Assembly: GCA_001566295.1 (NCBI GenBank)
Contig: KQ964252.1
Span: 124,001-188,000, forward strand
Direction: 5' to 3'
Source: Microdochium bolleyi
Lineage: Eukaryota; Ascomycota; Sordariomycetes; Xylariales; Microdochiaceae
Length of the DNA: 64,000 bases
Under the pieces are notes generated by a model, which ran no database searches, was not told the DNA's origin, and worked only from the letters and a program-made list of their open reading frames with translations. This document shows positions 1 to 9,732 of the stretch, one piece after another; the first letter of the stretch is position 1, and the number at the start of each line of letters is the position of its first letter. Position numbers and translations under genes: made by a program.

Positions 1-191
1 TAGGAGAAGGCCTCAAAAGGTTGGCGGACCCACGACCACCTGGTCGAGAAAGTAGCACATATGTTATAGTTTGGGCTGTTACCTACCCTCGGCATAGCCG
101 TTTAGTCTTGGCAGTCATGACCCTTACGAGAAGCACTGCTTGCTTATCCAAAATTTCCAAAGTTTCCAAACACCAACCGTCTCTCAGCCGA

Positions 192-1118
192 TCACATCAG
201 AACCAAGTCCCCCACCACAGGCCTGTGGTCGCTCACGATGATCCCGTCCCGCACATTATCCAGCACCTCGACCTTGGCCGGCGACCACTTCTTCTGTCCC
301 ACGGGTCCACACCAGACGTAGTCGATCCGCTTCTTGCCCACCCTCGTGAACCCGGTCGACGTCAGCTCGATGGCGCTGCCGTGCGGCGCCGTGGTCCACA
401 GGTCGCGCAGATATCCCAGGCCCTGCAGCGTAGCATACGCGTCGCCGCCGGGCACCGAGTTGAAGTCGCCCGTCAGTGCGACGCCCAGGGTACCACTACC
501 CCCCCACGTCTTCTGCAGCGCCCGGATGCGCGCCACGACGACCTTGATGCCCTCGGTGCGGGCCTGGGAGCTGACGTGGTCGAGGTGCGTGTTGGCCGCG
601 ATGAAGCGCTTCCGGGTGGCGATGTGCTCGAACACGCCCAGCGTCACGATGCGGCGGTTGTTGGCGTTCCAGCCCGTCGAGGGGACATTCGGCGTCGGCG
701 AGAGCCACTTGGTCTCCGAGTGCAGCACGCGCAGCGCGCGGCTGTCGTACACGATGGGGCTGTACTCGCCGCTCCGGACGCCGTCGAGGCGGGCGACGCC
801 GACGTGCCGCCACGTGCTGCCCAGCCGGGCCTTGACGTTGGACAGCTGGTTGTCGAGCGCCTCCTGCAGGCCGAACAGAAGGGGCGTGCTGGCGGGCGTG
901 CGGAGCGCAATGTCCCGGATCAACCCGGTCGTGTGTGGCTCTCGACAGGTCTTGGGCTGGGCGTTGCAGTGTGAGGTCCGCCAGGGAAGCTCGTTCTTCA
1001 CGGGGCTGGTTGTGGCCCAGCGGATGTTAAACGACACGATGCGTACGGGGAGAGTCGTTGCGTAGGCTGTCGATGCCGCCGCCGCGAGGACGACGAAGAC
1101 GAGCTGGAAGAGCTGCAT
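192..1118 (-). CDS. Secreted endonuclease/exonuclease/phosphatase-fold hydrolase
   Basis: Single-exon gene, 308 aa. The first ~20 residues (MQLFQLVFVVLAAAASTAYA) form a clear signal peptide, so the enzyme is probably secreted. The rest has the ordered motifs of the EEP (DNase I/Mg-dependent phosphodiesterase) superfamily: SFNIRW at the first strand, LQEA with the metal-binding Glu, NTHLDH, TGDFNS with the Asp/Asn pair, IDYVW, and the terminal SDHRPV with the catalytic His. The fold is secure; the substrate (nucleic acid, phospholipid or another phosphodiester) is not readable. Length is usual for secreted fungal members. The next gene (sugar transporter) is on the same strand about 1.2 kb away, so there is no operon-like link. 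A TATATAT stretch lies about 110 bp before the ATG. Confidence 0.88.
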   Translation of the reverse strand: MQLFQLVFVVLAAAASTAYATTLPVRIVSFNIRWATTSPVKNELPWRTSHCNAQPKTCREPHTTGLIRDIALRTPASTPLLFGLQEALDNQLSNVKARLGSTWRHVGVARLDGVRSGEYSPIVYDSRALRVLHSETKWLSPTPNVPSTGWNANNRRIVTLGVFEHIATRKRFIAANTHLDHVSSQARTEGIKVVVARIRALQKTWGGSGTLGVALTGDFNSVPGGDAYATLQGLGYLRDLWTTAPHGSAIELTSTGFTRVGKKRIDYVWCGPVGQKKWSPAKVEVLDNVRDGIIVSDHRPVVGDLVLM

Positions 1119-2277
1119 GTTGACTGTGTCGCCTGTAGGAGGTTTGGCAACGTTGTCCCCACAATGATGGCTGGATTAAGGTGAGTTTAGGAAATGATTC
1201 CGACACTGAGGGGAAACCTATATCATATATAAGGGTGTTCTGGCACGGCCATCTGTACGTCGGCGGTCACCATCCGTCGAAGAATGTCGTGCCGCGACCC
1301 ACGCGCAAGGCTTCGCAGCTTTCCTGGAAAAGGGGGAGAAATGGGATGATGTACGGTCTACAGCCTTGATACAACCGACGCCGTTGATGTCTGGCGGCAC
1401 ACCAATGTGAGAGTTCACGTTTCGCCATTGGACAATCGAGGACGATGGCACTAGACGAGTCCCGGTGGCTTGTAAACTGTTGGAGAACAAGTAAAGACCG
1501 CTCCAGACCCTCCACTTCAGCCCTCGCCGGACAAGAAAAGTCCAGTGCTTTCAGAGGGCATCAGTCAACAAGCTGTGGTGGCGCTCGCCCGCCGTTGAAC
1601 GTGCTAGCCCAGAAGGACAGTACAACAAAGTAGAACCCCGCGGAGGCGCCAATCCGCCTGGCGCTAGGATGTTATTGTTGCCGGAGTGTCGGGACAAAGG
1701 CCTGTCTTGAATTAGTGCGGCTGAGACCAGAAAGCCTGAGACAAAGCGCACTTGCAAAAGTCTCCACGCTACAATCAGTCAATGCTCTTACTTCAGGTAC
1801 ACCGGCCGTGGCTTGATGGCCACCACACGCCGCCCCAAAAGGCCCAGAAATGACGAGTTGCCTTGCCTCGGGCCATGCTCCTCCATGCTTGTTTTGAGTG
1901 CAAGCTCACTGCTCGTGCGAGCCACATAACAACCACGTCGTGATATCACGTGGAGGCCAGGGACATCGAGTGTTCGGGCTTCACTACCTGGTTCAATGTC
2001 CCTCAACTCTGTATTCCAGCCGTTCCTTGAGATATCTGCGCCATTGCAAGATTACCCGAACAGCTTCTACATTCGCCGATGCCGTCATGTGGCCAAGCTT
2101 TAATCATGGCAGATTAAGCTCGAACCGTGCTTCTCGTGGCTTTTCCAAGCTCAGAGGCCACATAGAAATAAGATTATTTCGGTTCCGTTTGATATTTTGA
2201 GGAACGCCTCAAACCTATTACCAAGACTCGAACCTACGCTGCGAAAAGTTGTGAGAAGGCCGTACCATGATTCCCCA
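1119..2277. other. Intergenic region, no gene seen
   Basis: This stretch holds the promoter of the EEP hydrolase and the 3' flank of the transporter. The reading frames are short and show no family motif. A 3'-tRNA-like GGTTCGAG near 2230 on the minus strand is not backed by a cloverleaf. Confidence 0.5.
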
Positions 2278-4168
2278 TTAATCCTTCCGCACGGGCACTA
2301 CGGTCAAAGTGTCGGCCCTACCCAGCTTACCCACCTCCACGGCCTCTGCCTGCAGATCAACCTTGGCATAGCGAAACTCGCGCGCCGAGACGCGGTGCGC
2401 GAACAACCAGTCGAGTTCCTCGAGCGACCGGCCCGCGCAGTCGGGCACGCAAAAGTACGCAAAGGGCAGGGACACGGCGGCGATGGAGCCGAAGATGAAG
2501 CCCACTTTGCCCCCCAGGTTGGCGTAGGGCGCGTTGAGCAGGTACGGCATCGAGGTGCCGACGGCGGCCTGGATGGCAATGTTGATGACGCTGGCGGTGC
2601 GGTACGTCATGTCGCGGGCGCGCGTGCTGGGCACCTCGGCCGACAGCGTGTGCGACGTGGGCGCCCAGCCGAACGAGTAGCCGAAGCTGAAGATGACCAT
2701 GGTCGCGATGATGCCCGTCTTGGTGCCGAACGTGGCGGGCGTCACGGTGCCGAGGCCGCCCATGGTCATGACGGCGATGAGTTGGATCGTGGCGCCGACG
2801 TGGATCATTGTCCTAAGCCGGGGTAGAAGGTTGGGGGTTAGATATATAGTCACAGCTTTGGAGAAAAAGAGGAAGGAGGAGTTTAAAGAACTAACCGACG
2901 ACCCAGACGGTCGGTGAGCAGCATTGACAAGCCCGCAGTTAAGACGTTGGTTGCGGCAATAATACACGTAATAGTAAACGGGTTGACAGTGCCCAGCGAC
3001 TTGACAAACAGCGCGCCGTAGAGCGAGATGAAGAGCTGGCCCGTGGCCTGGAGGAAAACGTTGGCGCCGATGACAATGTTTGTGCGCCGGAGGTTGGTCC
3101 CGCGCCAGATGTCGAGGAAGCTGCCCTGCGCGACCGTGTTCTGCAGCGCGTGGCTGATGGTGGCGAACTCGGCCTCGATCTGCTCGTCGGTGAACTTGCC
3201 CTCGCGTAGCTGTCGGAGCACGCGCATCGCCTCCTCGGGGCGGTCCTTCATGAGCAGCCATCGCGGAGACTGCGGTGATGAACATCAGCGTCGTTAGTAA
3301 TGGAAACTTGATGAGTGAAGAGGCGCTCTCTCTGGTTAAGATTGAGAAAGATTGACTAACCTCTGGGATGAACCAGACAAGTGCGCTGACAATGGTCGGC
3401 ACGACAAAGAAGAGGCCAAGGACAATCATCCAGGGCTGGTTGCCAGGAAGACCATCAGTGCCCCGCGCGATGAGGTTGGCAACCAGGCCGCCAAACTATT
3501 GCGCAAGCAATGAGAGTCAGTAAACGAAAAAGGGACACAGCCAAATGTGGACCAGAACACGCAACTCACCATCAAGCTGATCTGGTATGTGCCAACAATA
3601 AACCCTCGCGCCTGGGGCGGAGCAATCTCGGACTGGAAGACAGGGACGACGGCAAGCTCCATGCCGATGTAGATGTCTGTTCCCAAAGACTCTGTCAGCG
3701 AAGCACTCCGAAAGAGTCGCAAGAATGAGCTTCTATATTGGGGGAGGGAGGGGGGTTTGTAAGTGTCCTACAGTTGAGAATCCGGGCGACGAGGATCTGC
3801 TCGCGCGTCTTGGACGTGACGACAAGAACAGCGCACACAATGGCCCAGAGGCTCATGCTGAACATGCACATGCGGCGGCCGAAGCGGTTGCTAACCCAGC
3901 TGCCGAGGACGACGCCGGTGGCCTGACCGAGGTAGTTGATGCCGTTGAACCACGACAGCCAGACGGCCGACAGCGCCCACGTCTTCTTGGCCGGGTCGTA
4001 GTCGCCAAACTGCCGCGCGAACGAGTCCATGGCCTGTGAGGCCGAAAACCCTTGCTGGTCGAACCCAAAATTCATCTGGGAGAAGGTGATGAGCAGGATG
4101 CCCATCGTGAGACGCGTGTTGAACGTCTCCCGCAGAGCGAGGTGCTTGGGGATGATGCTGAACCCCAT
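2278..4168 (-). CDS. MFS sugar transporter (sugar porter family)
   Basis: Five exons on the minus strand: 4168-3772, 3676-3570, 3495-3361, 3269-2896 and 2812-2278. They join in frame to 515 aa, the usual size for a 12-TM fungal sugar porter. Family signatures: RFGRR after TM2, PESPRWLLM formed across the exon 3/4 junction, DRLGRR after TM8, and GRSLEELDWLF near the C-terminus. It should import a hexose, pentose or oligosaccharide at the plasma membrane; the substrate is not readable. The ATG at 4168 (MGFSIIPKHLALR) is chosen because the in-frame codon at 4222 is TTG. About 260 bp upstream lies a 13-bp-arm palindrome whose arm also occurs before the GH43 gene. The dual-cluster regulator is the next gene upstream on the same strand. 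Confidence 0.92.
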
Positions 4169-4932
4169 GGCGGGCGAACGGCTACGGCTTCTTTCCTCTG
4201 ACTGACGATTGTAGAACGACAAGGCTGTGTGCTGTGGAGGCAGAGCCTGATGGACATGCCAGGGTTGGCGATATCAGGGTCACATCCCGATGCAAGCAGC
4301 GCCCGTGTTCCTTTATGTCCCGTTGCGCGAGTCGCTGTGCCGTCCAGAGGATGTTGGTGTTGTTGAGGCTGGCCAGGACGCCTGAGCTCCACAGGCATTG
4401 CACCATTAGCACGCCATGGCACGCCCAGGACGAGATCCGGAGAGTGCCCCGGATCTCGTCCCCAGCACCGGGCCTCGCAGCGCCACAAGGGTCTCGTGAG
4501 CCTGCTAGTGCCGGTCCAACCCCCATCGAGCTGAAAGCAGTGGCGGCATCCTCGCGAGTACCATCTCTTGGAAGGTAGCATCAGAGCGAGAAGCCGAATT
4601 GGAGAAGATGATTTCTTCTTCGGCCGCAAGCAGCACTTGTCTCATTAGGCGTTAGGAATCAGCCGTTTCTGCATCGCAATCTCTCCATGGTCTGCAAATG
4701 CTACTATGACTCATGAAACAGGTACAGCTATCTGGATTTCACGCTTGCAATGGTCTTGGTAATTCTCTATAATGCAGGTGGAACCGGCTTCACGGTGATG
4801 GTTTATCCTGCACTCTGCAGTCATAACGCTCAGGTTCAGCAGTTGCATACCGAAGCTGCCCTGGCATATAAAAGCGTACGCTAGGCCAGTCTGAACCGGG
4901 TAGCCGGCCGCACGAGGAGGTGGGCAGAGACC
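4169..4932. other. Promoter of the sugar transporter and 3' flank of the regulator
   Basis: No gene is seen. The notable content is the perfect inverted repeat at 4428-4461, annotated separately. A TATAAAA at about 4866 reads on the plus strand but has no gene downstream of it. Confidence 0.6.
4428..4461. promoter_or_regulatory. Perfect 13-bp inverted repeat, candidate operator
   Basis: The arms GGACGAGATCCGG (4428-4440) and CCGGATCTCGTCC (4449-4461) are exact reverse complements around an 8-nt spacer. It lies 260-293 bp before the transporter ATG. CGG/CCG triplets in inverted orientation are the usual targets of Zn2Cys6 regulators, and one such gene is adjacent. The same 10-bp arm recurs as an inverted pair before the GH43 gene (11996-12035). 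Binding is inferred, not shown. Confidence 0.5.
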
Positions 4933-7578
4933 TCAGGCGTCAGGAACGGAGGCTATGACGCCTTCCATAACCGGGTCGAAGAACCCGTAGAGCTGCACCT
5001 CGAGCGGGTCCCAGGGAATCTCGCCTTGGAAACCATCATTGTGTGGGAGCGACATGAGAGTGGAGGAGCCAACATCGCTCTGCTCGGCGGAGGCGGCAAC
5101 CCCCTCGTGAACCCGGTCCGGACGCGCCCATGTTGGTGGACCTTGGGCGGTTAGCACACCCACACCGGAGGCGAATGAATGCCCTCCTCCTCCTCCTCCC
5201 CCTCCCCCTGAGAAGATACCGTACTGCTGTTGTTGCTGCCGACCTTGCTGCCGCTGTTGCTGCTGCTGGAGTGAGACGAGTGACTCGCCAGCCTGAATCT
5301 CTAGACTCGGCCGAGGAGTACCATTGTCGCTGGCGCGGTGATCCAGAGGGTCGTCATTACTAGGCCGTGCCGATCCCGCATTCGCTGCTTCTCCTGCTGT
5401 ATGATCCTCGAGGTCATCCAGGAAGGACCCTTTAGAGGCCAGATGCTGGCTGGCACGACTGGGACCTCGCCATGAAGCATGATCAATTGATTGTTGGCCT
5501 CTCGCCGCCAGACGACCCCTAGTCGGTACGCCACGTCTGGAAGTAGTACTAGTCGTAGTAGCAGCAGCCATACTGACAGTCTCATCCCGATTGTCCGCCG
5601 TGACCGCGGCGGCATCTTGCTCGGAGCCGGCCCGGTTGCTGGCATTTAAACTAGCCACAAGGTCATCGGCCTCGTCGAGCATCTCGGCAGCCTTGGGGCC
5701 CTGGAGCGCCGGGGGCTGCAGCACGCGCACCATCCTGCATGCATCCTGCAGGTCAGCCCGGACCGTGGCCAGCATGGCCACATGAGGCGGCCGAGCCGCC
5801 CGCGACGACGATCTAGGGGCCATGCTAGAGGAAGGATTGATACCACCGTCTTCGCCCTCCGCCGCGGCCGGGTCCAGGAGATGCCTAAGGAGACACACGA
5901 TCTGCGAGATCTGATGGATCCCCACGACGAGGTTCGGGACCGCCAGAGCCCGGCGGAAGCCCGCGCGGTACAGCTGCGCGAGAAAAGCCGCGATCCGGAT
6001 TGCGGCCGCGAGACACGCGGCCTGGCACTGCAGCACGAGCAGAGGCGGGAGCGTGGCGCGGAAGACGGCCTCGTCGGCGGCCTCGCGCATGCCGGGCACG
6101 AAAAGGCGGTAGAGGTTGCAATGGCACTGGTTCCAGGCGACGTGCAGCGCGACGTATATGCCCAGGTCGTGCGAGTGTGCCTTGAGCCGCAGCCTCGCTG
6201 GGTCTGGAGAGAGATCGTCGGGTTGGTCCCGTTGGAGGGCTGTCAGTTGGGCCTGCAGGCTCTCGAGGTCTGTGGTCAGGATGGGCGGCGGGGATGGTGG
6301 CGATGAAGATGAAGATGGTGGTGACAAGGAGAACAGAGCGCTCTGCCGCGCGACTCGCTTGGTGTAGGCGAGGATGCGGTGGCGACACTCCATCTGCCGG
6401 ATGTAGAAGCCCAGGGCATCGCAGTGCCCGTGGTGTTGCCGCTGCTGCTGCAGCCACCCGGCCTGCGAGGGGACCCCACGCTCGAAGGTGTAGTCGTCGC
6501 ATGGCAGGCGAATGTGGATGCGGTCGGTCGGGCAGACGACGAGGTCGTCGATGCCGCCGGCGAGCAGCTTGTCGACGAGCCAGATAGCCCAGGTCATGCG
6601 CCGCCGCGTCTCGTGCGCGATGGGGTCATGCTCGAGGGCCGGCAGCTCGTAGTTGAGGCGCAGGGTAAAGGCCAGGCGGGCGGCGAGGGCGACGAGTACC
6701 CAGGCGTCCATGACGTGACTGCGGGTGACGCGGAACTGCAGCACGAGGATGAGGACCTGCAGGCGCGTGGTCATGCTCGTGGTCGTTGTTGTGGTCGTAG
6801 TGAGATTGTCCTCGAGGACAAGGCGGCGGACCTCAACCAGCCAGGCCTGGGCATCTTGCTTGTGCTCTGGGAGATGTTGATGATCTTGATCTTGATGATT
6901 GTCCTCGAGGTGGCACAGGCGACCGAGGGCACAGAGAGTCGCGGTCAGCAGCGGGTCGAGGCGGCCCTGGCTATAGTCGGCGAGCACTGTCGCGCGGTGC
7001 AGGAAGCGGATCGAGGCCGGGCTGGTGCTCAATGTGCCAAAGAAGGCCCGGATGTCTGCCTGGACCTGGTCCGCATTGGCAGTCAATCGGATCTGCACCG
7101 TTTCTTCTGATGCTGTCTCGGCCAGGGGCGTCTCGTGGATGGTAGGAGTCGCGACAGCGTGCTCACTGACTGAATCAAAATACTGAGGCGACGGCGAGGA
7201 CAGCCTCGGGACAGTCGTGCCGGGCGGGAAGACACAGGCAAGGCCACGGGCATGGCATCGAGAGCACGGCTGCCGTCCCGAACACCGGGCCTTGAGGACA
7301 CGGCAGGCGTCGCATGCACGGCGGGACCTCCTCCGGGCGAGGCCGGCCTGGGTCACGGCCGTGGGCGATGGAGACGCCGAGGCTGTGTTCCGTGCGCCTG
7401 CCGCATCGTCGAGGCCCGGTGCCGGTGCGTAAGAGCAGCCGATCTGGAGACGCGCACATGGCCCGCAGCGAGACCCGGTGCGGTCGCAGCGGACTTTACG
7501 TGCACGGCACTCGCGGCAGGCCGGGCGCGGAGTGGAGGCGGATGTCGAGGGGCCCGAGAGCAGCAACGAGTCGTCCAT
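4933..7578 (-). CDS. Transcription factor with two Zn2Cys6 clusters
   Basis: Continuous 881-aa reading frame. The N-terminus holds two complete binuclear zinc clusters: Cys21, 24, 31, 38, 41, 48 (C-x2-C-x6-C-x6-C-x2-C-x6-C) and Cys89, 92, 99, 105, 108, 115 (C-x2-C-x6-C-x5-C-x2-C-x6-C), about 40 residues apart. Most fungal regulators of this class have one. A middle region with RFLHRATVLADYS and RRRMTWAIWLVDKLLAGG resembles the fungal transcription factor regulatory domain. The C-terminal third is low complexity, with Gln and Gly runs. It is divergent from the sulfatase gene (277 bp between start codons) and lies just upstream of the transporter, which fits a pathway-specific activator of its neighbours (inference). 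Small undetected introns in the low-complexity part cannot be excluded. Confidence 0.9.
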   Translation of the reverse strand: MDDSLLLSGPSTSASTPRPACRECRARKVRCDRTGSRCGPCARLQIGCSYAPAPGLDDAAGARNTASASPSPTAVTQAGLARRRSRRACDACRVLKARCSGRQPCSRCHARGLACVFPPGTTVPRLSSPSPQYFDSVSEHAVATPTIHETPLAETASEETVQIRLTANADQVQADIRAFFGTLSTSPASIRFLHRATVLADYSQGRLDPLLTATLCALGRLCHLEDNHQDQDHQHLPEHKQDAQAWLVEVRRLVLEDNLTTTTTTTTSMTTRLQVLILVLQFRVTRSHVMDAWVLVALAARLAFTLRLNYELPALEHDPIAHETRRRMTWAIWLVDKLLAGGIDDLVVCPTDRIHIRLPCDDYTFERGVPSQAGWLQQQRQHHGHCDALGFYIRQMECRHRILAYTKRVARQSALFSLSPPSSSSSPPSPPPILTTDLESLQAQLTALQRDQPDDLSPDPARLRLKAHSHDLGIYVALHVAWNQCHCNLYRLFVPGMREAADEAVFRATLPPLLVLQCQAACLAAAIRIAAFLAQLYRAGFRRALAVPNLVVGIHQISQIVCLLRHLLDPAAAEGEDGGINPSSSMAPRSSSRAARPPHVAMLATVRADLQDACRMVRVLQPPALQGPKAAEMLDEADDLVASLNASNRAGSEQDAAAVTADNRDETVSMAAATTTSTTSRRGVPTRGRLAARGQQSIDHASWRGPSRASQHLASKGSFLDDLEDHTAGEAANAGSARPSNDDPLDHRASDNGTPRPSLEIQAGESLVSLQQQQQRQQGRQQQQQYGIFSGGGGGGGGGHSFASGVGVLTAQGPPTWARPDRVHEGVAASAEQSDVGSSTLMSLPHNDGFQGEIPWDPLEVQLYGFFDPVMEGVIASVPDA

Positions 7579-7855
7579 GGATGGATGGATGGATGCGAGG
7601 ATGTGGTGTGGACCGCGGGGGAGGGGACGGAGCAGAGAGCATCCTGAAGTGCCAAAGGTCGGGCAGGGCCGACGAGGCCGAGGTCAGGGGCCGGATGTCG
7701 GCCATCTCCATTGCTACTCGTCCAGCCTCGAGCACGCCATCATGCTTAAGGGCAAGCGTGCCCTGCTCAGTACTGCACCCCATTGTACGCAACAATATGG
7801 CGAGTTTGTATCGTCTACCCGCCTCAGCTCGTCCACGCCATCACCAGCCGCCGCC
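7579..7855. promoter_or_regulatory. Divergent promoter between regulator and sulfatase
   Basis: The 277 bp separate two divergent start codons, so the genes probably share control elements. CCGGATGTCG at 7691-7700 differs by one base from the CCGGATCTCG arm of the palindromes near the transporter and GH43 genes, but I see no partner arm. Confidence 0.5.
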
Positions 7856-9556
7856 ATGGGGTCCCAGCACGACCACGAGGCCTCGCCTGCGGCACACCGC
7901 AACGTGGTCCAGATCATCGCCGACGACCTGGGCCTGATGCTGGGCTGCTACGGCACGGCCGCCGTCCAGACGCCCAGCATCGACAGGCTCGCCGCCGAGG
8001 GCACGCGCTTCACCCACGCCTTTGCCAGCACCGCCTCGTGCAGCGGCAGCCGCTCGACCATCTACACGGGCCTGCACACGCACCAGAACGGCCAGTACGG
8101 CCTCAACCACGGCCGCAACCACTTCCAGACCCACGACCACATCGAGACACTGCCCACCGTCTTCGCCGCCCTTGGTTACCAGACGGGCATCATCGCAAAG
8201 GTCCACGTCGGCCCGCACTCCGTCTACCCCTGGGAGTGGCACTCGCCCTCTGACAGCCGCGATGTCGCCGCCAACGCCGCCGAGGCCGGCCGCTTCTTCG
8301 ACCGCGCCCGCGAGACGAACCGCCCTTTCCACCTGACCATCGCCTACCGCGACCCGCACCGCGACGAGAGCCGCGGCGGATTTGGCAACGACGAGGCCGA
8401 CGTCGCGCACATCCCCGTGCCCCCGTACATGCCCGAGGATGTCGAGATTCCCGAGTTCCTCAGCGATGTGCCCGAGCTGCGCGCCGAGCTGGCCGAGTAC
8501 TACAAGGCCATCTCGCGCATGGACCACGGCGTCGGGCTCGTCATGCGCGAGCTCGAGGCGCGCGGGCTCGACAGCAACACGCTGGTCCTGTTCCTCAGCG
8601 ACAACGGCGCGCCCTTTGTCAACTCCAAGACCACGCTGTACGACGCGGGTGTCCGACTGCCCCTGATAGTGCGCCAGCCACGGGCGCTGCAGCCGGTGGG
8701 CGGCGGCATCGTCAACCCAAACATGGTCTCGTTCCTCGACATCCTGCCCACCTGCATAGACTGGGCCACATCCCATGGTAAGGGTTCAGGGACGCCGTCG
8801 TCCACCATCACAACGCCCAAGTCCTCCACCTCGCCTCCCCGGCTGGGCAGATCCTTCCTCCCGATCCTCGGCAGCAGCACCGAGCTCGGTCCGGACGCAT
8901 GGCCGCCGCAGCACGTCTTTGGCTCGCACACGTTCCACGAGATACAAAACTACTGGCCCACGCGCTTCATGCGGTCCAGGCGGTACAAGTACCACCGCAA
9001 CGTCGCGTGGAAGCTCGACTTCCCGTTCGGGTCGGACCTGTACGGCAGCCTGAGCTGGGAGGGCCTGCGCAACAATATCAGCGGCAGCAGCAGCAGCAGC
9101 AGCAGCAGTAGCAGCGAAGCAGCAGTAGTAGAGACGGACACCCCCGAAGTAATGCTCGGCCGTCGGCGGCTGACGTCGTACATCCACCGCGGGCCAGAAG
9201 AGCTGTTCGACCTAGCCGCGGACCCGCACGAGGTCGAGAACCTCGCGGGCAGGAACACGCACGCAGCCTTGCTGGCCGAGATGCGGGCCGCGCTCGAGGC
9301 GTGGCAGTACCTGACCGACGACGCGTGGCTGGTCAGGGACGGCGCGAGCGTCGTAGCGACCGCGCGGTATCAGCTGGAGCAGCGAAAAGGCAGCATGAGT
9401 GGTGGAAGCGGGCTGCAGCTGCGGGATCGCTTCGACTTTGACGCGCGGGATCCTGCGTCGGCCGGGTCGGCTGGTGTTGCTGCCGGGGACCTGTGGAGGC
9501 CTGCGGTGCGCAAGGAGGGGAGTGCCACGGAGGCTGTGATGGGCAAGATGGGATAG
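7856..9556 (+). CDS. SGSH-like sulfatase (type I, formylglycine-dependent family)
   Basis: The ATG at 7856 sits in an ideal context (gccgccATGG) and gives 566 aa; the frame is open further upstream but that part has no family similarity. NVVQIIADD (Asp23, Asp24) is the metal-binding start of type I sulfatases. The active-site motif is CSGSR, with Cys62 to be converted to formylglycine and Arg66. Downstream blocks HTHQNGQYGLNHG, KVHVGPHSVYP, RDPHRDE, SRMDHGVGLVMREL, FLSDNGAPF and ELFDLAADPHEVENLA follow the N-sulfoglucosamine sulfohydrolase (SGSH) pattern. The usual Pro of C-x-P-x-R is Gly here. No signal peptide is visible, so a cytosolic enzyme is likely. An AGC-repeat Ser run lies at about residue 410. 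It is divergent from the dual-cluster regulator. The true substrate is unknown. Confidence 0.9.
   Translation: MGSQHDHEASPAAHRNVVQIIADDLGLMLGCYGTAAVQTPSIDRLAAEGTRFTHAFASTASCSGSRSTIYTGLHTHQNGQYGLNHGRNHFQTHDHIETLPTVFAALGYQTGIIAKVHVGPHSVYPWEWHSPSDSRDVAANAAEAGRFFDRARETNRPFHLTIAYRDPHRDESRGGFGNDEADVAHIPVPPYMPEDVEIPEFLSDVPELRAELAEYYKAISRMDHGVGLVMRELEARGLDSNTLVLFLSDNGAPFVNSKTTLYDAGVRLPLIVRQPRALQPVGGGIVNPNMVSFLDILPTCIDWATSHGKGSGTPSSTITTPKSSTSPPRLGRSFLPILGSSTELGPDAWPPQHVFGSHTFHEIQNYWPTRFMRSRRYKYHRNVAWKLDFPFGSDLYGSLSWEGLRNNISGSSSSSSSSSSEAAVVETDTPEVMLGRRRLTSYIHRGPEELFDLAADPHEVENLAGRNTHAALLAEMRAALEAWQYLTDDAWLVRDGASVVATARYQLEQRKGSMSGGSGLQLRDRFDFDARDPASAGSAGVAAGDLWRPAVRKEGSATEAVMGKMG
9082..9118 (+). repeat. 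AGC trinucleotide repeat within the sulfatase gene
   Basis: An (AGC)n-like run encodes a stretch of about 11 Ser in a loop-like insertion near the end of the sulfatase. It is probably length-variable between strains. Confidence 0.7.
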
Positions 9557-9732
9557 CACATTGTACACTAGGAAATATTTGATCAAATGATGTGTCGTGG
9601 TCTATACTCGCAGGGGTACTCTCATCATGCATACTATACAGTCCCATGATCAGTCATGGAGTATCCTTCAGCACATACTACAGCTTGAACATTGCCCCCT
9701 TCAACCCCGACCAAAAGATAAGCCAACGACTA

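Noticed and set aside
4169..4222. In-frame extension of the sugar transporter to 4222
   Set aside because: The codon at 4222 is TTG, not ATG. MGFSIIPKHLALR at 4168 is a normal start for this family.
7478..7855. Upstream extension of the sulfatase frame
   Set aside because: It overlaps the divergent regulator's start, has no family similarity, and the ATG at 7856 has an ideal context directly before the conserved domain.
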